Source: an uncultured Bacteroidota bacterium (lineage in GTDB: Bacteria; Bacteroidota; Bacteroidia; Chitinophagales; Chitinophagaceae). From it: a stretch of 64,000 bases of DNA. Position numbers and translations under genes: made by a program. The stretch is from assembly GCA_903905065.1 (NCBI GenBank), contig CAIVEW010000100.1:62001-126000 (forward strand), given 5' to 3'. This document shows, one piece after another, positions 7,626-16,371 of this stretch. How positions within the stretch are numbered: position 1 is the stretch's first letter; the number at the start of each line of letters is the position of its first letter. Under the pieces are notes generated by a model. That model ran no database searches. It was not told the origin of the DNA and saw only the letters and a list, made by a program, of their open reading frames with translations.

Positions 7626-10475
7626 TTACAATTTCACGAACTTCTTCACTTCCGTGCCATTCTCTCCTCTGAAAGTAATATAGTACAGCCCGGCGGGCAA
7701 CCGGCTTATGTTCACTTTGGTGCTGGTTGTCCCGGTAGCTATCGGGAGGGGCTGGCTCAGCATTTCCTGGCCAATGCTGTTGGTGATCATGAATACGTTA
7801 TAAGTTGACAAGTTGATAAGTTTTATGGTTAACTCATCCGTCGCAGGGTTTGGAAGTATCTGCACACCGGTACTTGCTGGCTTTACATTATTGACTGCAT
7901 TTGCAAAGCAGCCACCCTTTACATCCTCAACGGTATTCGTCATCACAACGGGGTTATAGTCAAAGTATACACCGGCGCGGTTGAATATGGTGGCGCCTTC
8001 GGGCAAGCCTTGCCTTGTTTTTATGCTGAAGATAACAGAGCCACTGCATCGCGGACAAGCGGAGCTGTCCAACAGGTTGATATTCGGGAAATCGAACTTG
8101 ACAATATTATGGGAGCCGTTATTGAATGTTGCAATATTCATCGTGTTGGACGCCATCAATATTTGTAGACTCTTTGGGTCCACATTGTCAGACAAGGTAT
8201 CCATTACGTATATATTGAAAGCAGTATCATTACCTACATTCATAAAGTGGATCGTGTATTGCAGTACGGTACCATCGGTATCTGAAGTGATGCAGCCAGA
8301 TGGGGTAACGGACATTTCATTAGGGTCGCAACTGGCCCTCACTGTATCCACAATGATCATGTAGTTGTTGTAAATATCAACATCGCCGGAGGTTGGGGAT
8401 ACAGTGACATATGTATTTGTGGTGTCGCCCGGAGTTAAATATCCACAACATCCTGAGTCCGATAAAATCGCATAATACAAATCAACAGGGGGCTCTGTAG
8501 ATGTCAGGTTGATCAAATTCCAAGTAATAGTGGAATCTGTATAGGATGCTGGCACAGGCGCAACATCAAGATAACCACCATAGGTTCGTACGTTATATTT
8601 CTTACTGTAATGTAGTACAACCGTGGCATCAGTTGGGGTACAATAGTTATTACTCACAAATATGTTTCCCCACTGATCATGTTCACCAGTTACCGGAATT
8701 ACATCGTAAACTGCAAGATCGAATATGGAAGGAGCAGCCGTACAACTTAACCCGATATTCTTCCCTGCATATGTACCGGTAGCGTAGTGAACAGTATCAT
8801 ACAGCACGCCGGACAACGGGCACGAAACATACACCACACCCGGTACAGAAAGAACCGCGAATGAGTAAATAGTGCCTACGGGACCGCGCGCAACGTAGTA
8901 AAAACCGCTGGTACTAGAAACAGTGTCAACCGGCACTCCGCTGGAATCAATTTTTACACTTATGGGTAATCCATTGTATCGCTCAGAATCTTCTTTTATA
9001 CAGTCGCCATTGGCATCGAGAAAAAAACCTATAGGGAACCTACTGCAGCTTGCCGAAGTATAGTATTCCGTTGCCGAATCCTGAGCGGTATTAGTATAAT
9101 ATAATACCCGTTTCACTGTATATGTCCCGGGTGATGAATAGACATGAGGAGTATTAGCATAGGATTTTACCGTATCATTGACCAACGAAACCGAATCGGT
9201 AGTGCCATCTCCATAATAGGTTTTTATAGCCAATAATGAAGAAGACCCATTCACTTCAGTATAAAATTGCGGAGGATCACAGGCATATGGAGACGGGTAA
9301 GTGATGCTGTCTGCTGTAATATGATATTGGTACCCTACAAATACGCTTGAAGAATAGGACGATAAGCCACTATAACCACACGTAGTCTTGCAGCGGTAAT
9401 AGCAGGCGCCAAAAGCGGAGAATGTATACGACACACTGTTAGCTCCCCATAAATTGCCCCAGGTAACATTGTCGTAAGACATCTCCCATTGGTAGTTCAT
9501 CCCTGCGGCTATCGCATAACCAGATAAATTGAGTGTAAGCGAACAGGAACTGCAATAGGTAGTACTGGCAGACGCCACACCTATCGGAGGTGTACCGGTG
9601 CAACACGTGGTCATGTAGGTAATTTTGAACCCTGCCGAGTTTACAGATAGTCCGCTATAGGTACAGGTATTTTGGCAGCGATAGTAAGTAGTAGCCGCAA
9701 GGCCGGTGAAGTTATAACTGGCTATTGTGGCCCCGGCAATGTTAGTCCATGTGGCACTGTCCGGTGATGACTGCCACTGGTAGGTGACGCCTGCATCATA
9801 AGATGTTTCATTAGCAATATTAACCGTAGTGGTCGGGCATGCTTCCGTATAAGTGGAAATGATATAACCAGGTGAGGGTGTCCCAGTACACGAAGGCTCG
9901 TAACTGACCCGTAGAATAGGAGCAAAACCCGGTGTGGCGCCTTCACCGGTGATGGTGTATACATTTGTGCCGCCCCCGGTAAACCCTATGGATACTTTGT
10001 TACCAATATTGGCCTGAACAAAAGCAATGATAGGCGCGCCCGCAGTGTCTGCATAAATAGAATCGTAGCCGCCGGTACCATAGCTACCAAGGGCAGGTGG
10101 GGTTGCACTGAATAGCAGGCTGCCACTGGTGATGTCTGAAAACAGAGTGCCCGGTACGGTAACAGTAGAAAGATCGCCCGGGTAGCCGTAAGTATCGCAT
10201 GGGCCGGCAACACCAGCGGTATAGGATGAGGTATAAAAGACCAGGCTGCTGGCTGTGATCACCGAGCCAGCCGGTATGGAACTGAGATCAAAAACGGCAT
10301 AGCCATTCTCCGTGGTTGAGGTAACCAAAATGTCTCCATCCGTGCGCGTGGAGGCGGTTGCAGAGCCCGTAGTGTAAGAGCCACTGACGCCGGTAGCATA
10401 CAGATCAATGCTAGTTTGGGCAAAGAGGGGAGCCGCGAAAAAAAAGGCAGCAAATAAAAAAACGTATTTTTTCAT
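7626..10475 (-). CDS. Large secreted protein with PKD-like segment and T9SS type A sorting domain
   Basis: The 949-residue protein starts with a Sec signal peptide (AAPLFAQ|TS, residues 1-20). Next come an N-terminal beta region, two related Ig-like modules (YQWQSSPDSATW... and YQWEMSYDNVTW..., each ending in a Cys-rich YYRC stretch, about residues 225-375), a PKD-like segment (YYGDGTTDSVSLV, about 415-470), and a conserved repeat-like region with DTLSDNVDPKSL near residue 760. The C-terminal ~75 residues (ILPNPATDEL ... LPAGLYYI ... KKFVKL) are a type IX sorting domain. It is exported and anchored or released at the cell surface; role unknown, probably adhesin-like. Only ~25 bp separate its ATG from a broken gene, so its native promoter may be missing. 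Confidence 0.85.
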   Translation of the reverse strand: MKKYVFLFAAFFFAAPLFAQTSIDLYATGVSGSYTTGSATASTRTDGDILVTSTTENGYAVFDLSSIPAGSVITASSLVFYTSSYTAGVAGPCDTYGYPGDLSTVTVPGTLFSDITSGSLLFSATPPALGSYGTGGYDSIYADTAGAPIIAFVQANIGNKVSIGFTGGGTNVYTITGEGATPGFAPILRVSYEPSCTGTPSPGYIISTYTEACPTTTVNIANETSYDAGVTYQWQSSPDSATWTNIAGATIASYNFTGLAATTYYRCQNTCTYSGLSVNSAGFKITYMTTCCTGTPPIGVASASTTYCSSCSLTLNLSGYAIAAGMNYQWEMSYDNVTWGNLWGANSVSYTFSAFGACYYRCKTTCGYSGLSSYSSSVFVGYQYHITADSITYPSPYACDPPQFYTEVNGSSSLLAIKTYYGDGTTDSVSLVNDTVKSYANTPHVYSSPGTYTVKRVLYYTNTAQDSATEYYTSASCSRFPIGFFLDANGDCIKEDSERYNGLPISVKIDSSGVPVDTVSSTSGFYYVARGPVGTIYSFAVLSVPGVVYVSCPLSGVLYDTVHYATGTYAGKNIGLSCTAAPSIFDLAVYDVIPVTGEHDQWGNIFVSNNYCTPTDATVVLHYSKKYNVRTYGGYLDVAPVPASYTDSTITWNLINLTSTEPPVDLYYAILSDSGCCGYLTPGDTTNTYVTVSPTSGDVDIYNNYMIIVDTVRASCDPNEMSVTPSGCITSDTDGTVLQYTIHFMNVGNDTAFNIYVMDTLSDNVDPKSLQILMASNTMNIATFNNGSHNIVKFDFPNINLLDSSACPRCSGSVIFSIKTRQGLPEGATIFNRAGVYFDYNPVVMTNTVEDVKGGCFANAVNNVKPASTGVQILPNPATDELTIKLINLSTYNVFMITNSIGQEMLSQPLPIATGTTSTKVNISRLPAGLYYITFRGENGTEVKKFVKL

Positions 10476-10500
10476 GAGGCAAATCTTGTGCTATATACCC

Positions 10501-11604
10501 AGTAAGTATGCAATTTTCCGGCAGCTGCTTTGACAGCTCCCAAAAAACACGCTGCGGATTTATGGGTGTTGCATCATTCATAGCTCGCGCTTCCAATACC
10601 CGCCACCACTCTGCCACATTTTTTTCTATACCTAGTCGCCAGTTACGGTCAGCTTTATTTCTTATCAACGGAATAAGGGCCCGCAGTGTTTCTTTACTAT
10701 CGCCCTGCAGGTTCACATCCATAGGATATCTTATACCGAGCATCTTTCCGTCTATGTCTATTTGCACGGCCTTGGCCTGCCCCTCTTTAGGAAGAAACTC
10801 TGAATAAGGGAAGCTACTGCCTACCATCAGCAGGGTATCACATTCCATCATCATGTCCCAGCTTGGTTTGGTACCCAGCAGGCCTATAGCTCCGGTAACA
10901 TATGGAATAGCATCTGGCAGCACAGCTTTTCCCAACAGAGCTTTTGCAATCCCCGCACCTAGCAATTCTGCTATTTCAATGACCTCATCTGCTGCATTCA
11001 GCGCGCCTGCCCCTACCAGCATTGCCACTTTATTGCCCGCATTTAAGATATCCGCCGCTTGCTGCAGATCATACTTTTGTGGAACAATAACCGGTTTTGA
11101 ATAATTCAGGCTGGAGTGAACGGTGCCGTGCATTCTTGCGGGTTCTTCGTATTCCAGTTCCTGCAGATCATTTGGCATTATGATGCAGGTCACCGTGCGC
11201 TCGTTTTTAGCAATCCGCATGGCACGGTCTATTACATGTCGCAGTTGCTGCGGCAGTGTTACCGTTTGCACAAATTCGTGTGCCACATCCTTAAATAAAC
11301 TATTCAGATCTACTTCCTGCTGGTAGCTGCCACCCATTGCCGCACGTGCCTGCTGGCCTATTATGGCTACTACAGGTTGATGGTCCATCTTGGCATCATA
11401 AAGGCCGTTGAGCAAATGTATTGCGCCCGGGCCGGAAGTGGCCATGCAGACACCAATCTCACCTGTGAACTTCGCGTGTCCGCACGCCATAAACGCGGCA
11501 TTCTCCTCATGTCGCACTTGAACAAATTTTACACGTTCTTTCTCCCGGTTCATAGCGCCCATTAATCCGTTGATACCGTCTCCGGGATATCCGAAAATGC
11601 GTCT
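10501..11604 (-). pseudogene. Thiamine-diphosphate-dependent enzyme fragment (PoxB/acetolactate synthase type)
   Basis: Homology runs from RIFGYPGDGINGLMGAM (codons at about 11601-11551) to PENCILT (ending at 10501). It covers the rest of the N-terminal Pyr domain, with the conserved RHEENAAFMA glutamate, and the central domain (VGAGALNAADEV, LLMVGSSFPYSEF). The first ~30 residues and the whole C-terminal thiamine-diphosphate/Mg-binding domain are absent. After CILT the frame runs 29 unrelated codons into the start of the neighbouring T9SS gene. Upstream the frame stops at 11626-11628. A complete enzyme is about 570 residues. With no cofactor-binding domain it cannot be active. Relatives decarboxylate pyruvate. 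Both ends are abrupt and intact sequence abuts them. Confidence 0.8.
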
Positions 11605-12657
11605 TGTATTGAGAAATCTATTGATTTACTAAACGTTTTTGACACAATTTATTTTACTGACAGTGAAGAAGTTGCAACCTATGTAAATAAGAAGGGAATT
11701 TTTCAATTAGTACAAGTTGACGGCTTTGAACGTGAAATTCAAAAACTACAAGAAGGAAGAATGCAAAAAACTCAATCTTCCATTTCCGAGTTTGAAAATG
11801 AAAAACAAAAATTAGAATCTGATAGAAAAAAACTAAATGAAGAGTATGCAAATCAAATAGAACAAAACGAAATATCGCATCAAGAGAATTATAGGAAAAT
11901 TGAAGAATCGAAAAATGAATTAAACCAGGTCAATCAGAAGTATGAATCTTTTTCAAAAAAAATTGATGAGTCAATTAATAACCTGAGATCAGGCAAAAAA
12001 CTTGACCAAGTTAGACAGTTGCACAATGAAAACAAAAGAATATTTATCGATAGCGTCAATCAACAAACGAAGCCCAATTTTATTAATAAAATTTATAAAC
12101 CAAATACAAGAACAAATTTAAAGGAACCACATGAGCCGAGACAATATCAAAGAGACTCGTCGGATGATCGTGGATACAGAGAAAAGGAAAGACATACTGA
12201 AAGGAATAACTCAGGGACTTTCAAAGTATTAACTGTTGTTTTTCTTCTACTTTGGATAGGAACAATAGTGTTTTTCTTGTTTTTTCATACCACTCAAGAC
12301 GATGTTGCAAAAACGCAGTTACAGGAAAATCAAATACAAACAGTTGAGCCACCTAAAGCCAAAGCCGAGCCCGTTCCTCCAAAAGAATTAAATCCGAAAC
12401 CAAATTCCGAACTAACAAGAACGGACTATATTTTTTTAAGTAAAAAAATAACTAAGGATATGCCTGTTAAAGATATTGTTCAGCTAATATTCGAGGCTAA
12501 TCCAATTGATATTAAAAGCACTTACTCAACGCAGTTTGAAGAATACTCCAAGAAAATTATCGAGTTAAATAAAGATTGTTTTAGAGAAGATAGTAATAGA
12601 TTTTTCTTTGTGAAGGGCATTTTGGTGCATATTCCGTCCTTTAAAAAAGAGAAATGA
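11602..12657 (+). CDS. Coiled-coil single-pass membrane protein, apparently 5'-truncated
   Basis: The first ATG is at 11761, but the frame is open and protein-like from about 11602 (CIEKSIDLLNVFDTIYF...), so the N-terminus seems lost at the junction with the enzyme fragment on the other strand. Visible: a long charged coiled coil (about 70 residues either side of EFENEKQKLES), a basic/acidic linker, one membrane helix (VLTVVFLLLWIGTIVFF, about 12225-12290), a proline-rich stretch, and a ~90-residue C-terminal domain. The sequence is far more AT-rich than its left neighbour. Its stop overlaps the next start (ATGA), so the two genes are translationally linked. I do not recognise the family. Confidence 0.6.
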   Translation, partial: SCIEKSIDLLNVFDTIYFTDSEEVATYVNKKGIFQLVQVDGFEREIQKLQEGRMQKTQSSISEFENEKQKLESDRKKLNEEYANQIEQNEISHQENYRKIEESKNELNQVNQKYESFSKKIDESINNLRSGKKLDQVRQLHNENKRIFIDSVNQQTKPNFINKIYKPNTRTNLKEPHEPRQYQRDSSDDRGYREKERHTERNNSGTFKVLTVVFLLLWIGTIVFFLFFHTTQDDVAKTQLQENQIQTVEPPKAKAEPVPPKELNPKPNSELTRTDYIFLSKKITKDMPVKDIVQLIFEANPIDIKSTYSTQFEEYSKKIIELNKDCFREDSNRFFFVKGILVHIPSFKKEK

Positions 12658-13307
12658 AATTATTGAAATCACTTCTAATTCTTCACTTATTTTCAGGGTG
12701 CGACCATCCCGAAAATAAAACTTTTGAAAGGAATCAAAATGCTACGACAAAATTAAAAGAATTTGAAGAAGGAAATGCGAAATCAGGTGAAAGCAGTGTT
12801 AGCAATATTGAAAAAATAGAGCCGCCTAAAGTAGCGATTGACAATCTGAACGTCTTGAAAATGGAAACCGAAAATGGTGTGAAATATGTTTGGATTGAAA
12901 TTAATGGAATTAGATTAAGGTTCATATTCGATACAGGTGCAAGTAGTATCTGTATTTCGATTTCAGAAGCAACAGTTTTATACAGACAAGGAACACTCAG
13001 AAAGGAAGACATTTTAGATAAAGAATATTTCCAAGACGCAACTGGTAAAATTTCAGAAGGAACCAAAATCAATTTAAGAACCGTAAAAATTGGAAATTTA
13101 ATTTTAGAAAATATTAAGGCAACTGTAATTGATAATGTTAATGCACCGCTTCTACTTGGACAATCGGTATTGGAAAATTTTGGCAAAATTGAAATTGACA
13201 ATAAGAATAGACAGATAATTTTCAAGTTTACAGGGATTTCAAGTTCATCATTAGTGCCCCAGACGGGAATTGAACCCGTACTCGCCTTGCAGCAAACAGG
13301 ATTTTAA
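12654..13307 (+). CDS. Lipoprotein with retropepsin-like aspartic protease domain
   Basis: The signal peptide ends in the lipobox LFSG-Cys16. A charged linker leads to a single-domain clan AA aspartic protease fold: catalytic FDTGASS at Asp93, and the LLLGQSVLENFGKIEIDN flap/dimer segment near residue 180. Such proteases act as dimers outside the cytoplasm; the substrate is unknown. It is translationally coupled to the coiled-coil membrane protein (ATGA overlap). The last ~17 codons (from VPQTGIEP) are translated tRNA-Leu sequence, because the gene runs into the tRNA fragment at 13254. The original stop was probably lost or displaced. The ancestral C-terminus was likely near IIFKF. Confidence 0.7.
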   Translation: MKLLKSLLILHLFSGCDHPENKTFERNQNATTKLKEFEEGNAKSGESSVSNIEKIEPPKVAIDNLNVLKMETENGVKYVWIEINGIRLRFIFDTGASSICISISEATVLYRQGTLRKEDILDKEYFQDATGKISEGTKINLRTVKIGNLILENIKATVIDNVNAPLLLGQSVLENFGKIEIDNKNRQIIFKFTGISSSSLVPQTGIEPVLALQQTGF

Positions 13308-13314
13308 GTCCTGC
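13254..13314 (-). repeat. attL-like copy of the tRNA-Leu 3' half
   Basis: The 61 bp match tRNA-Leu from its discriminator base to the 5' side of the anticodon stem. The three mismatches against the copy at 17346 all fall in the variable-arm loop, leaving both as plausible tRNA sequence. No 5' half is present, so this is a displaced fragment. Read forwards, it supplies the last codons and stop of the upstream lipoprotein gene. Confidence 0.9.
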
Positions 13315-13412
13315 AAAATATGGTGTCACATGGTTTTAGTTGGTCTGAAACACCTTATTTTACTGCATTTCTTAAAAATAAAGTTCAACAAAATACAGGT
13401 AAAATGTCTAAA

Positions 13413-13434
13413 TGTTGTAGTTTTGTTGTAGTAA
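13413..13434 (+). repeat. Integrase arm-type sites, left end
   Basis: Two direct copies of TGTTGTAG, 11 bp apart and ending in TAA, lie 13 bp before the integrase ATG. The same 22-bp block, differing only in the three spacer bases, recurs at 17289-17310 by the other end. Such paired repeats are what the N-terminal arm-binding domain of a tyrosine integrase binds; the assignment is inference from position and symmetry. Confidence 0.6.
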
Positions 13435-13447
13435 AAATCGCTGCAAT

Positions 13448-14656
13448 ATGGCTAACGTAAAGGTAATTCTTCGGAAGGAAACAAAAAAAGACGGCACAAG
13501 CCCTTTGGCAATCCGTATCACTAAAGACAGAAAATCATCGTACATATATCTTGAATACAGTATCAAGCAAACCGATTGGGATAAGGCCGCGCAACGCGTA
13601 AAGAAATCTCATCCTAATTCCACACGCCTAAATAATTTTCTCATCAAGAAGCTGGCAGAGGCAAACGACAATACTTTAGAGAATGAGACTAAAAAAAGTT
13701 CCGTTTCAGCAAAGGCATTAGCTGAAAGCATCAAGCCTAAAACAAAAAGCACAATATTTGACCAAGCCGACCTGTATCTTGAACGTCTTAAACAAGACGG
13801 AAAATTTAACCGTTACAGTGCAGACAAGCCAAGGGTGAAACACTTAAAAGAATTCCTGAAAAATGACACTGCATTTTCGGACATTACCCTTCCCATGCTG
13901 GAAAGGTTTAAGGCATCCTTAAAATCGGGTGACAAGAAACTCTCCGAGCGGTCAGCCGTCAATCATCTTGTCGTCGTGCGCTCCATATTCAGCCAAGCAA
14001 TAAAAGAGGGTGTTTGCGATGCCAAATACTACCCTTTTGGCAAGGATAAAATAAAAATCAAGTTTCCTGATAGTAAAAAGGTCGGTCTCAGTAAAGATGA
14101 CGTTGCGAAAATAGAAACTGCCGCGCTTTCAGACGAGGCCAACCATGCCCGCAATCTCTGGCTCTTGTCTTTTTATTTCGCCGGGATGCGTGTTTCTGAC
14201 GTGCTGCGGTTAAAGTGGTCGGATTTTCAGGATGGACGTATGTATTATACGATGGGGAAAAACGAAAAGGGCGGTTCTTTAAAGGTGCCTGAAAAGGTAA
14301 TGCAGATATTGAAACAATACGAAGCCAGCAAAGCCGAAGATACCGACCTGATATTCCGTGAACTGCGTGGCGTTGATCTGGACAACCGCTTTGAGATGGA
14401 GCGTATTATTGCCTCCCGCAATGGTATGATTGATAAGTACCTGCGGAAGGACGTGGCAAAAGCCGCCAAAATCACATCACCGCTCACCATGCACATTGCG
14501 CGGCACACGTTTGGCAATATATCCGGCGATACCATCCCTATCCAGATGCTGCAAAAGCTTTATCGCCACTCATCAATAACAACGACTATCGGCTATCAGG
14601 CTAATTTTATACACAAAGATGCGGATGAGGCTTTGGAGGCTGTAATCGGGGCTTAA
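13448..14656 (+). CDS. Tyrosine recombinase/integrase
   Basis: This 402-residue integrase has an N-terminal arm-DNA-binding region (residues 1-60, VKVILRKETKKDG...), a SAM-like core-binding domain (about 105-195), and a catalytic domain with Arg248 (FAGMRVSDVLRL), Lys274, His349-x2-Arg352 (HIARHTFGN), His374 and nucleophile Tyr383. It cuts and rejoins DNA at attachment sites through a 3'-phosphotyrosine link. It lies 133 bp from the left tRNA-Leu fragment, which marks that tRNA as its target. All catalytic residues are present, so it may be active. No clear excisionase remains intact; the helix-turn-helix stump at 16198 may have served that role. Confidence 0.93.
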   Translation: MANVKVILRKETKKDGTSPLAIRITKDRKSSYIYLEYSIKQTDWDKAAQRVKKSHPNSTRLNNFLIKKLAEANDNTLENETKKSSVSAKALAESIKPKTKSTIFDQADLYLERLKQDGKFNRYSADKPRVKHLKEFLKNDTAFSDITLPMLERFKASLKSGDKKLSERSAVNHLVVVRSIFSQAIKEGVCDAKYYPFGKDKIKIKFPDSKKVGLSKDDVAKIETAALSDEANHARNLWLLSFYFAGMRVSDVLRLKWSDFQDGRMYYTMGKNEKGGSLKVPEKVMQILKQYEASKAEDTDLIFRELRGVDLDNRFEMERIIASRNGMIDKYLRKDVAKAAKITSPLTMHIARHTFGNISGDTIPIQMLQKLYRHSSITTTIGYQANFIHKDADEALEAVIGA

Positions 14657-14698
14657 ACTATTGTTTTGCCATGATAATTCAAGAATTGGGTTGGTTCG

Positions 14699-14792
14699 TG
14701 CGGCGAATAACGGGCTTATTCTCCGCATAATATGCGGAGAATACCCTTACATTTGCGGTGAATACTGGGTATAATCTCCGCAAAGGCGAATA
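14699..14792 (+). promoter_or_regulatory. Array of TGCGGNGAAT half-sites upstream of fic
   Basis: Five copies of a 10-bp half-site lie in the 96 bp before the fic ATG: 14699-14708 (+), 14718-14727 (-), 14733-14742 (+), 14754-14763 (+), 14773-14782 (-), with a partial copy at 14784-14792. The second and third form a perfect palindrome with 12-bp arms and a 3-nt centre (14716-14742). Centre-to-centre spacings are 19, 15, 21 and 19 bp, so successive sites lie roughly on one or alternating helix faces. This looks like a multi-operator promoter. The binding protein is unknown; the winged-helix C-terminus of Fic itself is the obvious candidate (inference). Confidence 0.6.
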
Positions 14793-14794
14793 AT

Positions 14795-15904
14795 ATGAAC
14801 AAATATATCTATCAAAAACCGGAATGGCCTCAGTTTCATTGGAACGATGAAAAGCTGACCGCCCTGCTTGCTTCAATAAGGAACAAGCAAGGTCGGCTGT
14901 TGGGTCGCATGGAGGCTTTGGGCTTTGACCTGCGTTCGGAAGCCCAACTGGAAACGCTGACCATCAATATTTTAAAGACTAGCGAGATTGAAGGCGAGAT
15001 ACTCAATCCAGAACAAGTAAGGTCTTCCATAGCCAGAAGGTTAGGCATGGATATAGGGGGGCTGGTAGCCTCGGACAGAAATATTGACGGCGTTGTTGAA
15101 ATGATGCTGGACGCTACACAGAATTTCAAAGCTCCCTTAACCCAGGAACGTTTATTCGGCTGGCACGCCTCCCTGTTCCCCACAGGCAGAAGCGGCATGT
15201 ACAAGATAAAAACGGGTGCATGGCGGGACGATGATAAAGGGCCGATGCAGGTTGTTTCTGGTGGCTATGGTCGGGAAAAGGTGCATTTTGAAGCACCTGC
15301 TGCGAAGGCTGTTAAAACTGAAATGCGCCGTTTTTTAGAGTGGTTTAACGGCAAGACCAACATAGACCCAGTTTTAAAAGCCTCTGTTGCTCATCTATGG
15401 TTTATCACCATTCACCCTTTTGAAGATGGCAACGGGCGTATGGCAAGGGCGATTGCGGATATGCAGCTTGCAAGAGCGGATGACAGTTCGCAAAGATTTT
15501 ACAGCATGTCAGCCCAAATTCAGCGGGAACGTAACGACTATTACAATATTCTTGAAAGCTCGCAAAAAGGCACTCTGGATATTTCGGACTGGCTGGACTG
15601 GTTTTTAAAATGTCTCAATCGTTCGCTTGATTCCACTGATGTTCTTTTGGCAAAGGTGCTGGAAAAAGCAAGGTTTTGGGATAGATTTCCTGCCGCTTCT
15701 CTTAATGACAGGCAAACATTGCTACTCAACAAACTGCTGGATGGTTTTGAAGGAAAACTGACTACTTCAAAATGGGCGAAGATTGCCAAATGTTCGCAGG
15801 ACACCGCCTTGCGGGATATTCAGGATTTGATGGACAAGCAAGCTTTAATTAAAGAGCCTGCGGGTGGCAGAAGTACGTCTTATATCCTCAACATGGAACA
15901 ATGA
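14795..15904 (+). CDS. Fic family protein (class II, DUF4172-type N-terminus, winged-helix C-terminus)
   Basis: The 369-residue protein has an N-terminal DUF4172-like domain (YQKPEWPQFHW, residues 6-16), an inhibitory helix with the [S/T]xxxE[G/N] motif (Thr62 to Gly67, TSEIEG), the Fic core with HPFEDGNGRMAR at 207-218, and a C-terminal winged-helix region (about 305-365). Fic enzymes transfer AMP or another phosphate-containing group to target proteins. The inhibitory Glu66 normally blocks the ATP site, so this form is self-restrained. All catalytic residues are present. Fic genes often accompany type I restriction operons in Bacteroidota, and an hsdM stump lies downstream. An operator-like array precedes it, suggesting autoregulation. 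Confidence 0.9.
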   Translation: MNKYIYQKPEWPQFHWNDEKLTALLASIRNKQGRLLGRMEALGFDLRSEAQLETLTINILKTSEIEGEILNPEQVRSSIARRLGMDIGGLVASDRNIDGVVEMMLDATQNFKAPLTQERLFGWHASLFPTGRSGMYKIKTGAWRDDDKGPMQVVSGGYGREKVHFEAPAAKAVKTEMRRFLEWFNGKTNIDPVLKASVAHLWFITIHPFEDGNGRMARAIADMQLARADDSSQRFYSMSAQIQRERNDYYNILESSQKGTLDISDWLDWFLKCLNRSLDSTDVLLAKVLEKARFWDRFPAASLNDRQTLLLNKLLDGFEGKLTTSKWAKIAKCSQDTALRDIQDLMDKQALIKEPAGGRSTSYILNMEQ

Positions 15905-16197
15905 ACTAAATTCACTCCTGTAGTTTAAAAAAACTTGATTTTCTATACTTATAGGATAGCTATCAGCTTTTTTTTGAACTGCGGGTTAAAAAATCATGCC
16001 GCTAAATAATAACTAAGCTGAAATTTCAACAAATATTTTACCTTTACATTTATGCAGGCTGAATAGCACCTTTTTATTTAGACCGGATTAGTAGAATACT
16101 CTTATTTAGAACAAGCCTGTACCGTTATATAACGGACATATTTTTTACACATTAGGCGTACTGATTTTTTGTTGTTACCCCGTATAAATTTTCACAC

Positions 16198-16371
16198 ATG
16201 GAAGTGATATGTCTTGAAGATGCGGCACTATATACCATGATCGACCAGGTCGTGGAGCGACTGAGTCATGCCCATGACGAGAAAAAAGACAACTGGGTTT
16301 CAGATGAGGAAGCCATGCACCTCCTGAATATCAAATCACATACTACCCTGCAAAAGCTGCGTGACGAGTAG
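16198..16371 (+). pseudogene. Mobile-element helix-turn-helix protein, 3'-truncated
   Basis: This 57-codon frame (MEVICLEDAALYTMIDQVVERL ... DEEAMHLLNIKSHTTLQKLRDE) matches the start of the ~95-residue helix-turn-helix proteins common on Bacteroidota mobile elements. There KLRDEG is normally followed by KIRFSQ and a dimer segment. Here the codon right after RDE is a stop formed at the junction with hsdM at about 16368. The recognition helix (NIKSHTTLQKLRDE) is kept but the C-terminal ~40 residues are gone. Family members resemble excisionases or element regulators. It may make a short peptide but is probably inactive. Confidence 0.7.
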
